52,612 bases of DNA from Spirochaetales bacterium (GCA_016935735.1 JAFGQK010000285.1:1-52612); one strand, 5' to 3'. Counted from the first letter of the stretch, positions 1 to 7,071 are shown. Numbers and translations are program-made. Notes: generated from the sequence alone by a model not told the origin.

Positions 1-108
1 ATTTTAAGCAAAATAGATAAACGTTGGCCGCCAGGTTAATGAGACCAGTATAATAAAAAGAACCTGGATAGCTTGTTAATTGGGTTGCGGGCTTAAGCCT
101 TCGTTATG
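1..108 (+). repeat. Structured dispersed repeat family 1, copy C1 (5' end cut by the window)
   Basis: This copy begins inside what is an upstream hairpin in copies C2 and C3, then has the shared block GTTGGCCGCCAGG at 23-35, its inner partner CCTGG at 63-67, the palindrome GGCTTAAGCC at 90-99 and an end at CGTTATG. The outer arms AACG/CGTT and GGC/GCC pair around a two-base internal loop, and the inner arms CCAGGTT/AACCTGG pair. Other copies are at 14153-14272, 17821-17978, 24068-24093 (minus, partial) and 49299-49436. The 3' end lies only 2 bp from the stop codon of the transposase remnant on the other strand, so it may be the end of that element. Confidence 0.8.
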
Positions 109-110
109 GA

Positions 111-342
111 TTAAGCCGGTGAACAATCCGGACAAATCGCCTTTTTGTTCTCCAGTATCTGGTTTTTTTTCGCTTCTTCGTATTGTTTTTTAATCTTTTC
201 AATATTAACATTCTAATCAAAATAGATCTGTGCCGGAGTATAATACTTATGTACACAGTGCGGACGCACATTGTTATATTCAGGAATAAACTTTGTAAGG
301 TGTTTATTAAGTGAGTTTAGTGTTTTGCCTTGCCATATTTAC
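111..342 (-). pseudogene. Decayed DDE transposase, C-terminal fragment
   Basis: Minus-strand translation from about 342 downward gives the C-terminal end of an integrase-core transposase (IS3/IS481-like). It contains YNNVRPH followed by a TPAQIYF segment, the hallmark just after the catalytic Glu of these enzymes. A TAG stop at about 208-210 interrupts the frame straight after that motif. Reading through it, a basic helix and a CPDC tail continue to TAA at 111-113. The front of the frame is closed by another stop, and the DDE region is absent. It overlaps the start of the plus-strand gene at 389 only beyond that gene's likely start. I read this as a dead insertion-sequence remnant; the exact family is not certain. 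Confidence 0.75.
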
Positions 343-388
343 ACCTGTTAAGGAACTTTTATCAAATAAAGGAGAAGATGTAAAAAAG

Positions 389-877
389 ATGAAAGAAAGA
401 ATGAGAGATTATTGTGCATTACTATCGAATGAAGAAGAAGTACTCTATAATAAAATTTATACTCATATAAGGACCCTTGGTTATAGACCAGGAAAAGAAA
501 AAAAGAAGTCTATAAGCTACAATTTTATACATAAAACTGTGAAAAGTAGTGTCATAAAATTCAGTAGTGAACGTGATGTCCCATTTCTAAAACTCAAGTT
601 TTTCGCTGCAAAGGATTATTCTGAATACTTTCGCAAAGCATTGAGAAGAACAATAGAAGAATTTAATTTTAAGTACACTGGATGTTACAAGTGTGGTAGA
701 TGCCAAAATACTCCTCAAGGTTATACAATCAGCTATAATGATGGAAGAACTTTTTTTCGTTGTGGTTATGAATTGATTGAACTTTATAATATCGATGATA
801 ATCTCGTATGTGAAATTAATAATCTTATAACAATTCAACATGAATACTACATGAAAAAAATAGAAAACAGCCAATAG
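389..877 (+). CDS. Conserved hypothetical protein with CxxCGxC cluster
   Basis: About 162 aa, starting at the ATG at 389. A GTG at 311 would extend it, but that stretch overlaps the transposase remnant, and GGAG at about 371 better serves the later ATG, with a rather long spacing. The first half is basic and helical (KERMRDY, then PGKEKKKSISYNF). The centre carries a cysteine cluster, GCYKCGRC, then GYTISYNDGRTFFRCGYELIEL, where a further Cys could complete a metal site. No catalytic motif is recognised. The small size and Cys pattern resemble uncharacterised clostridial and spirochaetal proteins. Function unknown; metal binding is inferred from the Cys spacing only. The gene sits between mobile DNA and pth, 57 bp upstream of pth. 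Confidence 0.6.
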   Translation: MKERMRDYCALLSNEEEVLYNKIYTHIRTLGYRPGKEKKKSISYNFIHKTVKSSVIKFSSERDVPFLKLKFFAAKDYSEYFRKALRRTIEEFNFKYTGCYKCGRCQNTPQGYTISYNDGRTFFRCGYELIELYNIDDNLVCEINNLITIQHEYYMKKIENSQ

Positions 878-934
878 AAAATTACTATAGTCTTTTATCT
901 TTACAAAAGACATATAATTTCATAAAACCAGGAT

Positions 935-1507
935 ATGATTGACATAATCGCTTTCCTGGGGAATACCGGGAAGCAATATGCATATACCCGCCATAATCTG
1001 CCGTGGATATTGATCGACTATCTTTCATCCTCTCCAGGTCTTGTCTGGAAGGAGAAGTTTCATGGGGCGTATACTTTTTATCCGGCTGCTGAAAGGAAAA
1101 TCATTCTGGTAAAGCCACACACCTATATGAATAAAAGCGGGGAATGCATTCAAAAAGTACTGCACTTTTTTAAAACTCTGCCCGGCCAGCTTCTGGTTAT
1201 CCATGATGATACGGAACTCGATTTTGCACAGATTGATTTCAAATCCGGTGGGGGACTTTCCGGCCACAATGGGCTCCGGCATCTGGTATCATCCATAGGT
1301 ACAAAGGATTTCAAGCGGATGCGTCTTGGTATATCGCGCCCATCCCACGGGAATCTTTCATCTTATGTACTCGGTGTTTTTAATCCTGATGAGTCTGCTG
1401 TCCTGCCCCGTTATCTTGTGAATGCAGCAGAAGCACTTGAATACTGTATTTCCCATGGATTTGAATCTGCCCGGGAAAAGTTTCAAAAAAAATATGTCCT
1501 GGGATAA
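935..1507 (+). CDS. pth: Peptidyl-tRNA hydrolase
   Basis: A 190-aa protein of normal length for bacterial Pth, which frees tRNA from peptidyl-tRNAs that drop off the ribosome. The family signature is complete: FLGNTG with Asn10, TRHN with the catalytic His20, KPHTYMNKSG with Asn66, HDDTE with Asp91, GGGLSGHNGL with Asn112, and RMRLGISRP. Residue numbering at the active site is nearly the same as in E. coli Pth. The first motif differs slightly (FLGNTG instead of the common GLGNPG). It is followed by a bidirectional hairpin and faces the convergent substrate-binding protein gene. The Shine-Dalgarno sequence is weak. The usual bacterial neighbours of pth (rplY, prs) are not adjacent. Confidence 0.95.
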   Translation: MIDIIAFLGNTGKQYAYTRHNLPWILIDYLSSSPGLVWKEKFHGAYTFYPAAERKIILVKPHTYMNKSGECIQKVLHFFKTLPGQLLVIHDDTELDFAQIDFKSGGGLSGHNGLRHLVSSIGTKDFKRMRLGISRPSHGNLSSYVLGVFNPDESAVLPRYLVNAAEALEYCISHGFESAREKFQKKYVLG

Positions 1508-1530
1508 CGAAAGGTAATCCGGAAATCAAT

Positions 1531-1570
1531 ATAAAAAAAGAGGACTCCTTTTCAAGAGTCCCCTTCTTTG
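1531..1570. terminator. Bidirectional terminator between convergent pth and livJ-like genes
   Basis: Stem GGACTC (1542-1547) / GAGTCC (1556-1561) with an 8-nt loop, preceded by a run of A (1533-1539) and followed by a pyrimidine-rich tail. It can end transcripts from both sides. Confidence 0.75.
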
Positions 1571-1587
1571 TATCTTGTTAAACGATT

Positions 1588-2808
1588 TTATTCTGTCCGT
1601 ACATTTACAATTTTACCGCCTTTGTACTGCCAGATATCAAAAGGGGTGACTACATCACCATTGCTGTCATAATTCACAGCACCGGCTGCACCTTCATAGT
1701 CAATATCTTTTCCTTCATCCAGGAGTTTAAAAGCCTTTGCAAATTCGCCGGGCCGGACAATCTCCCCGGGAGGACCGGCAATCGTACGAAGGTTATTCCT
1801 GATATTTTCCGGTGTGAGTTCTTTTTTCTGGACACTGGTAAGATAAGCAGCAAGACCGATTGTTGCAGTGGCGTCGTATGCATTGGTAATAAACGGAAGG
1901 GGAGGCAGTTCGCCAAATTCCTTTTTATAGGCTGTATTAAAAAATTCTAAAGAATCCCCACCCACAGAACCAGGGGCTGTTCCATACTGACCTTCAATAT
2001 TCTCTGCACCGATTATTTCAATAATTTTTTCCGATTTTGTCCCGTCACAGAACAGGAAACTTTTATAACCATGGAGTTCGATTGCTTCTGCAAGGTAGAT
2101 AATTGCACTTTCCGGGTAGGTAAATGCTGCCAGAACATCCGGTTTCGGTGCTAAAAGCTGGCTTAATTCCGCTGTATAGGATTCTGCCTGCTGGGTAGCT
2201 GGTACAGATGCAACTACTTTTTTACCGGCAGCTTCATATGTCTTTTTAAAAGCTTCTGCAAGCCCCTGACCATAGGAATTATCGACATAAATAATAGAGA
2301 CAGTATCATACATTTCCGCTGCCATCTCTCCTGCAATCTTTCCCTGAAGATCATCCGAAGGACATGTCCGGAAAAGATAATCTTTCCCCCTGTCTGCAGG
2401 AAGATCGGTGATAACAGGGGATGTGGAAGATGGGGATATAAGAATGATATTATTAGGACAGGTAACAGATTCCGCTACCGCCATCGTAACACCACTCCCG
2501 AGTGCACCGACTATTGCAATCACTTTATCTATATCCACCAGTTTCCTTGCCGCATCTGTTGCAGCAATCGGGTTTGTCTCGCTGTCTGCATTGGCAAGTT
2601 CAACCTTAAGCCCTGCTTCTGATAACTGCTTTGCTGCAAGTGTAACACCATTCTGGATAGCCGGCCCATACTCTCTCAAATCCCCGGTAAGAGCCATAAG
2701 GGTTCCCACCTTGATCTTTTTTGCCGGTAATTTTTCCCCGGTCCCGAGAGCAGCCAATACAATAAAAACAAGGCATAACACCATTATATAGGATACAATT
2801 TTTTTCAC
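1588..2808 (-). CDS. Branched-chain amino acid-type ABC transporter substrate-binding protein
   Basis: A 406-aa periplasmic binding protein of the LivJ/Peripla_BP_6 (type I) family. The N-terminus has a Lys-Lys start and a hydrophobic core (residues 4-22) typical of a signal peptide; there is no lipobox Cys. The mature part begins KIKVGTLMALTGDLREYGPAIQNG, the classic first strand and ligand loop, followed by GALGSGVTMAVAE and a YGQGLAEAFKKTYEAAGKKVV segment, as in LivJ-like proteins. The start is GTG with an excellent GGAGG seven bases upstream, and a sigma70-like promoter lies further up. No livHMGF permease or ATPase genes are adjacent, so it is an orphan binding component whose membrane partner is elsewhere or which acts as a sensor. 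The ligand is inferred as an amino acid or amide. Confidence 0.9.
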   Translation of the reverse strand: MKKIVSYIMVLCLVFIVLAALGTGEKLPAKKIKVGTLMALTGDLREYGPAIQNGVTLAAKQLSEAGLKVELANADSETNPIAATDAARKLVDIDKVIAIVGALGSGVTMAVAESVTCPNNIILISPSSTSPVITDLPADRGKDYLFRTCPSDDLQGKIAGEMAAEMYDTVSIIYVDNSYGQGLAEAFKKTYEAAGKKVVASVPATQQAESYTAELSQLLAPKPDVLAAFTYPESAIIYLAEAIELHGYKSFLFCDGTKSEKIIEIIGAENIEGQYGTAPGSVGGDSLEFFNTAYKKEFGELPPLPFITNAYDATATIGLAAYLTSVQKKELTPENIRNNLRTIAGPPGEIVRPGEFAKAFKLLDEGKDIDYEGAAGAVNYDSNGDVVTPFDIWQYKGGKIVNVRTE

Positions 2809-2840
2809 ATTTAGACCTCCTTTTATAGCATTTTTGATAG

Positions 2841-2868
2841 ACTATAAAATAAATCTTTAGAAAGTCAA
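2841..2868 (-). promoter_or_regulatory. Sigma70-type promoter for the substrate-binding protein
   Basis: On the minus strand TTGACT, 16 bp, TATAGT, about 25 bp upstream of the AGGAGG site of the gene starting at 2808. Confidence 0.65.
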
Positions 2869-2943
2869 GTATATTTTGTTTTTTGTTTATGGGAGTAATT
2901 TTACTATCAATTTTTAAAATCAAAGGCAATGATAACTATTAAG

Positions 2944-3092
2944 GAAGGTTCTTGCAAAAATACTATATTTACTGTAAGAACCAACCTATACAAAAGCGGA
3001 GTATTTTTAATTCCTTTTAGTATAAGAACATAAAAATACTCCAAAGCCAATTGTAGAAAAACTACAACTATTATTGGATTTTTGTAATTGGT
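2944..3092. repeat. Three-hairpin repeat family 2, copy A
   Basis: About 150 bp and clearly related along its whole length to 49464-49612. It contains GGTTCTTGCAAAAATACTA at the left, a perfect 12-bp hairpin GGAGTATTTTTA (2998-3009)/TAAAAATACTCC (3031-3042) and a right hairpin AGCCAATT.../...AATTGGTT. In the sister copy the right hairpin is AGCCTCTT/AAGAGGCT, so three base pairs changed on both sides. This points to selection or mechanism acting on structure, as in MITE-like or REP-like elements. No open frame. Confidence 0.8.
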
Positions 3093-3148
3093 TAAAGGAA
3101 TAAAATTTTATTCTTTCCGGGAATTACTGACCGGGAGAATAAAACTAT

Positions 3149-3190
3149 AAAAAAAGAGGCCCCTCAGGGCATAACCTGCTAAAAGGGGCC
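3149..3190 (-). terminator. Intrinsic terminator after the tRNA-like cluster
   Basis: Minus-strand stem GGCCCC/GGGGCC (3190-3185 with 3163-3158) with an inner CAGG/CCTG helix, followed by a run of seven U (3155-3149). It closes the transcript carrying the two tRNA-like genes. Confidence 0.85.
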
Positions 3191-3245
3191 AGGGTTTGCT
3201 GATTTTACATGCTGCACAGATATCCATTTAAAGCAAGGTATTATT

Positions 3246-3345
3246 TTCAGAAGATCCGCCTTGCCGCTTGGCCACCCCTGTACACAAAAGACTTCTGGAC
3301 AAATCTTTTGAGTACAGGGGGCGGGATTCGAACCCACGATAGATC
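3246..3345 (-). tRNA. Permuted tRNA-like gene, Gln(CUG)-like
   Basis: Read on the minus strand, the 3' half (3345-3313) comes first: anticodon-stem strand GATCT, a short variable region, T arm GTGGG-TTCGAAT-CCCGC, acceptor CCCCTGT and A73. A 31-nt linker (3312-3282) follows, then the 5' half (3281-3246): acceptor ACAGGGG, T8, D arm GCC-AAGCGGCAA-GGC, stem GGATC and the 7-nt loop TTCTGAA with anticodon CUG. All four stems pair only in this swapped order. The linker itself folds (ACTCAAAAGA with TCTTTTGTGT, one T-T mismatch), extending the acceptor helix. The flanks of the two halves also pair (TACCTTGC with GTAAGGTG; TGCTGCA with TGCAGCA). CCA is not encoded, position 26 seems absent and the variable loop is short. 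Identity is inferred from the loop and D arm. Confidence 0.6.
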
Positions 3346-3423
3346 AGCATTACACCTTACTCCTCGATTGCAGCAACAGCAAGAATGCTTGAGCCTGGAA
3401 TAATAGCTTAAGCCTGTGAAAGG

Positions 3424-3555
3424 TTATGATACTGCGTGTGCCGTTTCGCCACCCCTGTACTCAACAGATTTAAAAGGTTTTTGAAGAACTTTTAACATCT
3501 TTTGAGTACAGGGGGCAGGATTCGAACCTGCAAAAGCCTTTCGGCCTGTATCATC
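3424..3555 (-). tRNA. Permuted tRNA-like gene, class II (Leu-like)
   Basis: On the minus strand the 3' half (3555-3507) comes first: GATAC anticodon-stem strand, a 16-nt class II variable arm (GGCC-GAAA-GGCT), a perfect T arm GCAGG-TTCGAAT-CCTGC, acceptor CCCCTGT and A73. After a 48-nt linker (3506-3459) comes the 5' half (3458-3424): acceptor ACAGGGG, TG, D arm GCG-AAACGGCACA-CGC as in tRNA-Leu, A26 and GTATC. GTATC pairs with the GATAC of the upstream half, extended to GTATCAT/ATGATAC. The linker folds (CTCAAAAGAT...ATCTGTTGAG). If four loop bases come from the 5' half and three from the 3' half, the anticodon would read AAG (Leu), but the junction is not determinable here. Both tRNA-like units share the same acceptor stem. 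Confidence 0.55.
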
Positions 3556-3582
3556 CTTTTATAAAAATAAGGTTAAGATTAA

Positions 3583-3606
3583 ATCTGGCTCCCCGGCCAA
3601 AGCCAG
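3583..3606 (-). terminator. Probable terminator of the DUF7873-type gene
   Basis: Minus-strand hairpin CTGGCT...AGCCAG just after the stop codon at 3621, followed by a short ATTTAATCTT tail. The weak U tract may allow read-through into the tRNA-like genes, for which no separate promoter was found. Confidence 0.5.
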
Positions 3607-3620
3607 GGAACTATTCCTTA

Positions 3621-4364
3621 TTATTCAAAAATATAATCAAGAATAAGATCCCCAAAATCCGATTTTTCGACTTCTGCATTATTTGCTTCTTCCCTGGCAT
3701 ATTTTACCGCTTTCTGTAATTTTTGTATTTTCTCAAGAAGTAAATCCCTTTTTTTCTTTGTTGTTGCGCCGGAAAATTTAACAGTATGCCAGTACCCTAC
3801 TGCTTTGTCTATATATATAAGTTCAGTCTGGGCAGGGTGTTTTTCAGTTGCCTCATATTTTACAATTACTTCTGGTATCTTTTTTGTCCGTATTGTCTTC
3901 TTTTCCTCACTTACATAACAATTAGTCTGCTCATTATATATCCATTTTTCAGAAGGATCCAGGGTGGGAAGTGAGTTAACAAATGTATTTATATCCTCAA
4001 GTTGTTTTTCCAGAAAAAGCAGGTGTGTGACCGGCACATCACTGGCAATCACTTTACCATCAACTTCAATAGCTGCCTTTGCATAGCAATTCGCTATATC
4101 CTGGGTTGCTACAATATTAAACATCCCGGTAAGGACATTTTTTACTTCTTTTATTGAATCCTCTACTGTTATCTGAACAAACTTTTCTTCCCTGGGGAGT
4201 TGTTCCCCTTCTTCATCAATCGGTTCATAGATTTTGGAAATTCCGCTAAAAAGGACATCCTTATCCAGTTTTTGATAGATTTTCGTCATCACTTTCTTTG
4301 CCCTGCTTTTTTCTCCGTTTCCGACTGCGATGATCTGATTGAGTTTGCTTTTTCTGCCTGCCAT
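3621..4364 (-). CDS. DUF7873-type protein of unknown function
   Basis: 247 aa from the ATG at 4364, chosen because GAGGTG lies five bases upstream; a start at 4376 would sit on top of that site. It opens MAGRKSKLNQIIAVGNGEKSRAK. The middle has NCYAKAAIEVDGKVIASDVPVTHLLFLEKQLEDI, then RTKKIPEVIVKYEATEKHPAQTE, WHTVKFSGA and the C-terminal helix LQKAVKYAREEANNAEVEKSDFGD. I recognise this pattern from proteins common in Actinobacteria and phage-like contexts (DUF7873), recalled and not searched. Soluble, no signal peptide, no known catalytic motif; unknown role. It has its own consensus promoter and is divergent from ugd. The actinobacterial affinity hints at horizontal transfer. Confidence 0.75.
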   Translation of the reverse strand: MAGRKSKLNQIIAVGNGEKSRAKKVMTKIYQKLDKDVLFSGISKIYEPIDEEGEQLPREEKFVQITVEDSIKEVKNVLTGMFNIVATQDIANCYAKAAIEVDGKVIASDVPVTHLLFLEKQLEDINTFVNSLPTLDPSEKWIYNEQTNCYVSEEKKTIRTKKIPEVIVKYEATEKHPAQTELIYIDKAVGYWHTVKFSGATTKKKRDLLLEKIQKLQKAVKYAREEANNAEVEKSDFGDLILDYIFE

Positions 4365-4400
4365 ATAACACCTCATTTAAAAGTACTGTAATCATTGTTA

Positions 4401-4428
4401 ATTATAGTTAAATATAATATTTTGTCAA
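4401..4428 (-). promoter_or_regulatory. Consensus promoter of the DUF7873-type gene
   Basis: Minus strand TTGACA, 16 bp, TATAAT: perfect hexamers about 37 bp upstream of the start codon. Confidence 0.8.
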
Positions 4429-4484
4429 ATGTGCATATGAGCAGGATTAATGGGTATTAGTATGGTTATTTGTGTGAAAAGTCC

Positions 4485-4514
4485 TTGACATGTTATTTTT
4501 ATCTTTTTTATACT
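4485..4514 (+). promoter_or_regulatory. Promoter of ugd, placed for a leaderless mRNA
   Basis: TTGACA (4485-4490), 18 bp, TATACT (4509-4514). The ATG at 4521 lies where transcription should begin, seven bases past the -10 box, and no Shine-Dalgarno sequence precedes it. Confidence 0.75.
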
Positions 4515-4520
4515 CCTTTT

Positions 4521-5831
4521 ATGTCTAAGAAAATAACCGTTATAGGGACAGGATATGTAGGACTTGTTGCTGTTGTCGGGCTTGCGGATTTCGGGAACAG
4601 CCTTACCGGGGTCGATATTGACAGGGCAAAAGTCGAAAAGCTTAATAAAGGTATCCCGACAATTTATGAACCGGGAATTGGAGAATATCTGCAGCGTAAT
4701 ATTCAGGCAGGACGCCTTCATTTTACATCAGATATTGGGGAGGGAATCCGAAATTCCGAGGTTATCTTTATAGCAGTCGGTACACCGCCAAAGGATAATG
4801 GAGATGTGGATCTTTCCCAGGTTGAAGCTGTCGTGGATTCAATAAGTTCCAACATTTCCAGTTATAAAGTAATTGTCACAAAATCCACCGTACCCATAGG
4901 AACGAACAAATGGATAAAGGAAACACTTAAAAAGAAATCAGGTTTTCATGATTTTGATATTGTATCAAATCCTGAATTTTTAAGGGAAGGAAAAGCTTTG
5001 CACGATTTTTTTCACCCGGACAGGATCATCGTCGGATTTGAATCGGAACGTGCAAGGGAATATATGGATGATGTTTACCGGCCGCTCTATCTTATACAAA
5101 CACCTTTTGTCTGGTGTAATATCGAAACAGCAGAACTTATCAAATATGCAAGTAACACCTTTCTCGCTACAAAGATCACTTTTATTAATCAGATGGCGAA
5201 TCTTGCAGAAGCGATTAACGCAGATATCCATGTTATTGCAAAAGCGATGGGGATGGATGGCCGGATCAGCCCCAAATTCCTCCATCCCGGCCCCGGGTTT
5301 GGCGGATCATGTTTTCCCAAGGATACGAAAGCCCTTATTCATATTGGAGAAAGTTTCGGTGTGGATATGAGTTTGATACGCGAAGTGATGAATGCAAATG
5401 AAAGACAGAAAGACCTTATGGTGGATAAACTCAAATCACTCCTTGGCACACTTCATGGGAAAACAATTGCTCTTTTAGGTCTTGCTTTTAAAGCAGAAAC
5501 GGATGATATCCGGGATTCCCCTGCAATAAATATTGTGGAAAAACTTATACAAGAAGAAGCAATCATCAAAGCCCATGATCCCGAAGGCATAGACAATTTT
5601 AAAAGAATTTATCCCCGGTTTACTGTAAACTATTATACGAATGAATTCGATGCAATAGATGGTGCCGATGCAATTATCATATGTACGGAGTGGAATGAAT
5701 ACAGGAATCTTAACCTGGAAATTGCAAGGAAAAGGATGAAAGGAAATGTTATTTTTGATACACGAAATGTCCTTGACAGCGATTATGTAAAAGAAATGGG
5801 ATTTGTATATAAAGGCCTTGGAAGGGGATAG
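4521..5831 (+). CDS. ugd: UDP-glucose 6-dehydrogenase family protein
   Basis: 436 aa from the ATG at 4521, normal for the UDP-glucose/GDP-mannose dehydrogenase family, which oxidises UDP-glucose (or a related NDP-sugar) to the uronic acid with two NAD+. Rossmann motif VIGTGYVGL at residues 7-15, then GTPPKDNGDVDLSQVE, STVPIGT, SNPEFLREGKAL, the central helix with Lys208 (AELIKYASN), and the catalytic Cys264 in GFGGSCFPKDT. The C-terminal UDP-binding domain includes GLAFKAETDDIRDSPA. The upstream in-frame extension to 4470 overlaps the promoter and is not coding. UDP-glucuronate would feed surface polysaccharide, consistent with the asnB, FAD-oxidoreductase and GT4 genes elsewhere in the window. 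Exact sugar specificity cannot be fixed from sequence alone. Confidence 0.93.
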   Translation: MSKKITVIGTGYVGLVAVVGLADFGNSLTGVDIDRAKVEKLNKGIPTIYEPGIGEYLQRNIQAGRLHFTSDIGEGIRNSEVIFIAVGTPPKDNGDVDLSQVEAVVDSISSNISSYKVIVTKSTVPIGTNKWIKETLKKKSGFHDFDIVSNPEFLREGKALHDFFHPDRIIVGFESERAREYMDDVYRPLYLIQTPFVWCNIETAELIKYASNTFLATKITFINQMANLAEAINADIHVIAKAMGMDGRISPKFLHPGPGFGGSCFPKDTKALIHIGESFGVDMSLIREVMNANERQKDLMVDKLKSLLGTLHGKTIALLGLAFKAETDDIRDSPAINIVEKLIQEEAIIKAHDPEGIDNFKRIYPRFTVNYYTNEFDAIDGADAIIICTEWNEYRNLNLEIARKRMKGNVIFDTRNVLDSDYVKEMGFVYKGLGRG

Positions 5832-5914
5832 AAAGTTTTTTTTCCTGGTGCAGTATTGTATTGTTCATTTTTTCCTTTTCATCCTGATTTAGATAATATA
5901 TAGGTAAAGGAATT

Positions 5915-6403
5915 ATGATAGAAGAAATTCGACCGGAAAGCGATTTATCCAGATGTGTACATGTCCTGGCCTGCTCCTTTAAAACGGTTGCCGAAGAATT
6001 TCATTTAACAGAACAAAATGCCCCGACAAATCCGGCATTCCTCACCATCGATCGGTTACAGGAATATCTGAAAAAGAATATAACGCTCTATGGGTATTAC
6101 AAAGAGAAAGAACTCATTGGTTGTATTGCCATAGAAAAATCTCATACGGAAAATAGAACCTTTTTTATTGAAAGGCTGGCTGTTATCCCTGAACAGCGTC
6201 ATAAGGGATATGGCAGAGAATTAATCCAATTTGCACTAAAGAAAATTAAGGAAAGGAAAGGGGATAAAGCTTCAATCGGGATAATAAATGAAAATAAGAG
6301 ATTAAAAGAATGGTATATAAAGATAGGATTCAGGGAGGTGAGTGTGAAGACTTTCAGTCATTTACCGTTTGAAGTATGTTTTTTAGAAAAAGTGATTGAA
6401 TAA
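5915..6403 (+). CDS. GNAT family N-acetyltransferase
   Basis: 162 aa, the usual size of a single-domain GNAT enzyme transferring an acetyl group from acetyl-CoA to an amine. The N-terminal strand and helix (IRPESDLSRCVHVLACSF) are followed by IGCIAIEKS, then motif A, ERLAVIPEQRHKGYGRELIQFAL (about residues 88-110), with the pyrophosphate-binding RHKGYG, and motif B, NKRLKEWYIKIGFREV. The residues around 20-45 that would set the substrate are not diagnostic. AAAGGA precedes the ATG. It stands alone, 84 bp after ugd on the same strand. Substrate unknown. Confidence 0.88.
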   Translation: MIEEIRPESDLSRCVHVLACSFKTVAEEFHLTEQNAPTNPAFLTIDRLQEYLKKNITLYGYYKEKELIGCIAIEKSHTENRTFFIERLAVIPEQRHKGYGRELIQFALKKIKERKGDKASIGIINENKRLKEWYIKIGFREVSVKTFSHLPFEVCFLEKVIE

Positions 6404-6486
6404 TGAAATGGTGAACAAAGAGTATCCATACGGTAATTTCTGTGTGGGTTTTATTGTACATAAAAGCTTCGTGAGAGAGGTTGTCT

Positions 6487-7014
6487 ATGAAAAAATTTAT
6501 TGCTGTTTTTTTATTATTTTTTCTTATTATCTTGATCATTTTTACAATTTCACTGCCGTTATTCCTTGCTTTCATGAAAATACATATATTTACGGAAATT
6601 GAAAGGATGTTATTAAGTATCATTATTACTTTTTTATCTGTTATTCTTGGATTCAGGATATTGAAATTCCAGGATACCTCCATTAGAAAATGGAAGTCTG
6701 CTGTTATCAGTGCCTGTGACAACTTAATCGCCATGAGTGCACAAGCCAGGAATCTGAAAGAATCACAGGAAAATTCAAGAAAAAAAATCGAGGAGTATTT
6801 ATCCGATTATAATGAACCGGAATTGAATAATCTGAAGACCGTTCTTGATATCAAATGTCAATCATGTACCGAACATGTAGATCATTTAAAAATGCAAATT
6901 GATACGAGTCTGGATCATTGGGAAAATGTTATTGAAGGTCTTTGTGATTCTCCATACTGCATGCAGATGCATAATGCCATAGATAAAAAAAGGCAGAAAC
7001 TGAATATTGAATAA
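6487..7014 (+). CDS. Small membrane protein with two N-terminal TM segments
   Basis: About 175 aa from the ATG at 6487; a TTG at 6481 is also in frame but lies within the GAGAGG spacing region. Two hydrophobic helices (roughly residues 4-30 and 42-57) are followed by a charged, coiled-coil-like cytoplasmic part. The soluble part has two cysteine pairs, CQSC and CDSPYC, which could form disulphides or bind metal, plus His residues between them (EHVDHLKM). It matches no family I recognise. It is followed by a hairpin, suggesting a monocistronic unit. Confidence 0.6.
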   Translation: MKKFIAVFLLFFLIILIIFTISLPLFLAFMKIHIFTEIERMLLSIIITFLSVILGFRILKFQDTSIRKWKSAVISACDNLIAMSAQARNLKESQENSRKKIEEYLSDYNEPELNNLKTVLDIKCQSCTEHVDHLKMQIDTSLDHWENVIEGLCDSPYCMQMHNAIDKKRQKLNIE

Positions 7015-7051
7015 GGATATAACCGGTCAAAATATTTAACGAATAGAGTGG

Positions 7052-7071
7052 CTTACATTGGGGAATGTAAG
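7052..7071 (+). terminator. Hairpin after the small membrane protein
   Basis: Perfect 8-bp stem CTTACATT/AATGTAAG with a GGGG loop, 38 bp after the stop codon and followed by TTTATAAAT. Likely terminator, although the U tract is short. Confidence 0.5.

Noticed and set aside
1588..2808. Complete liv transport operon
   Set aside because: No permease or ATPase gene is within the window, so only the binding protein is called.
3209..3403. 64-codon open frame across the tRNA-like region
   Set aside because: It lies on the opposite strand of structured tRNA-like sequence and has no ribosome site.
3313..3458. One normal tRNA-Leu with an intron from 3458 to 3313
   Set aside because: The acceptor stems would match, but anticodon strands GTATC and GATCT do not pair, a 3' half at 3507-3555 and a 5' half at 3246-3281 would be left over, and the insert (about 75 nt) is too short for a known bacterial tRNA intron.
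6396..6602. Small frame overlapping the GNAT end and the membrane protein start
   Set aside because: Shadow of two better genes; no independent start signal.
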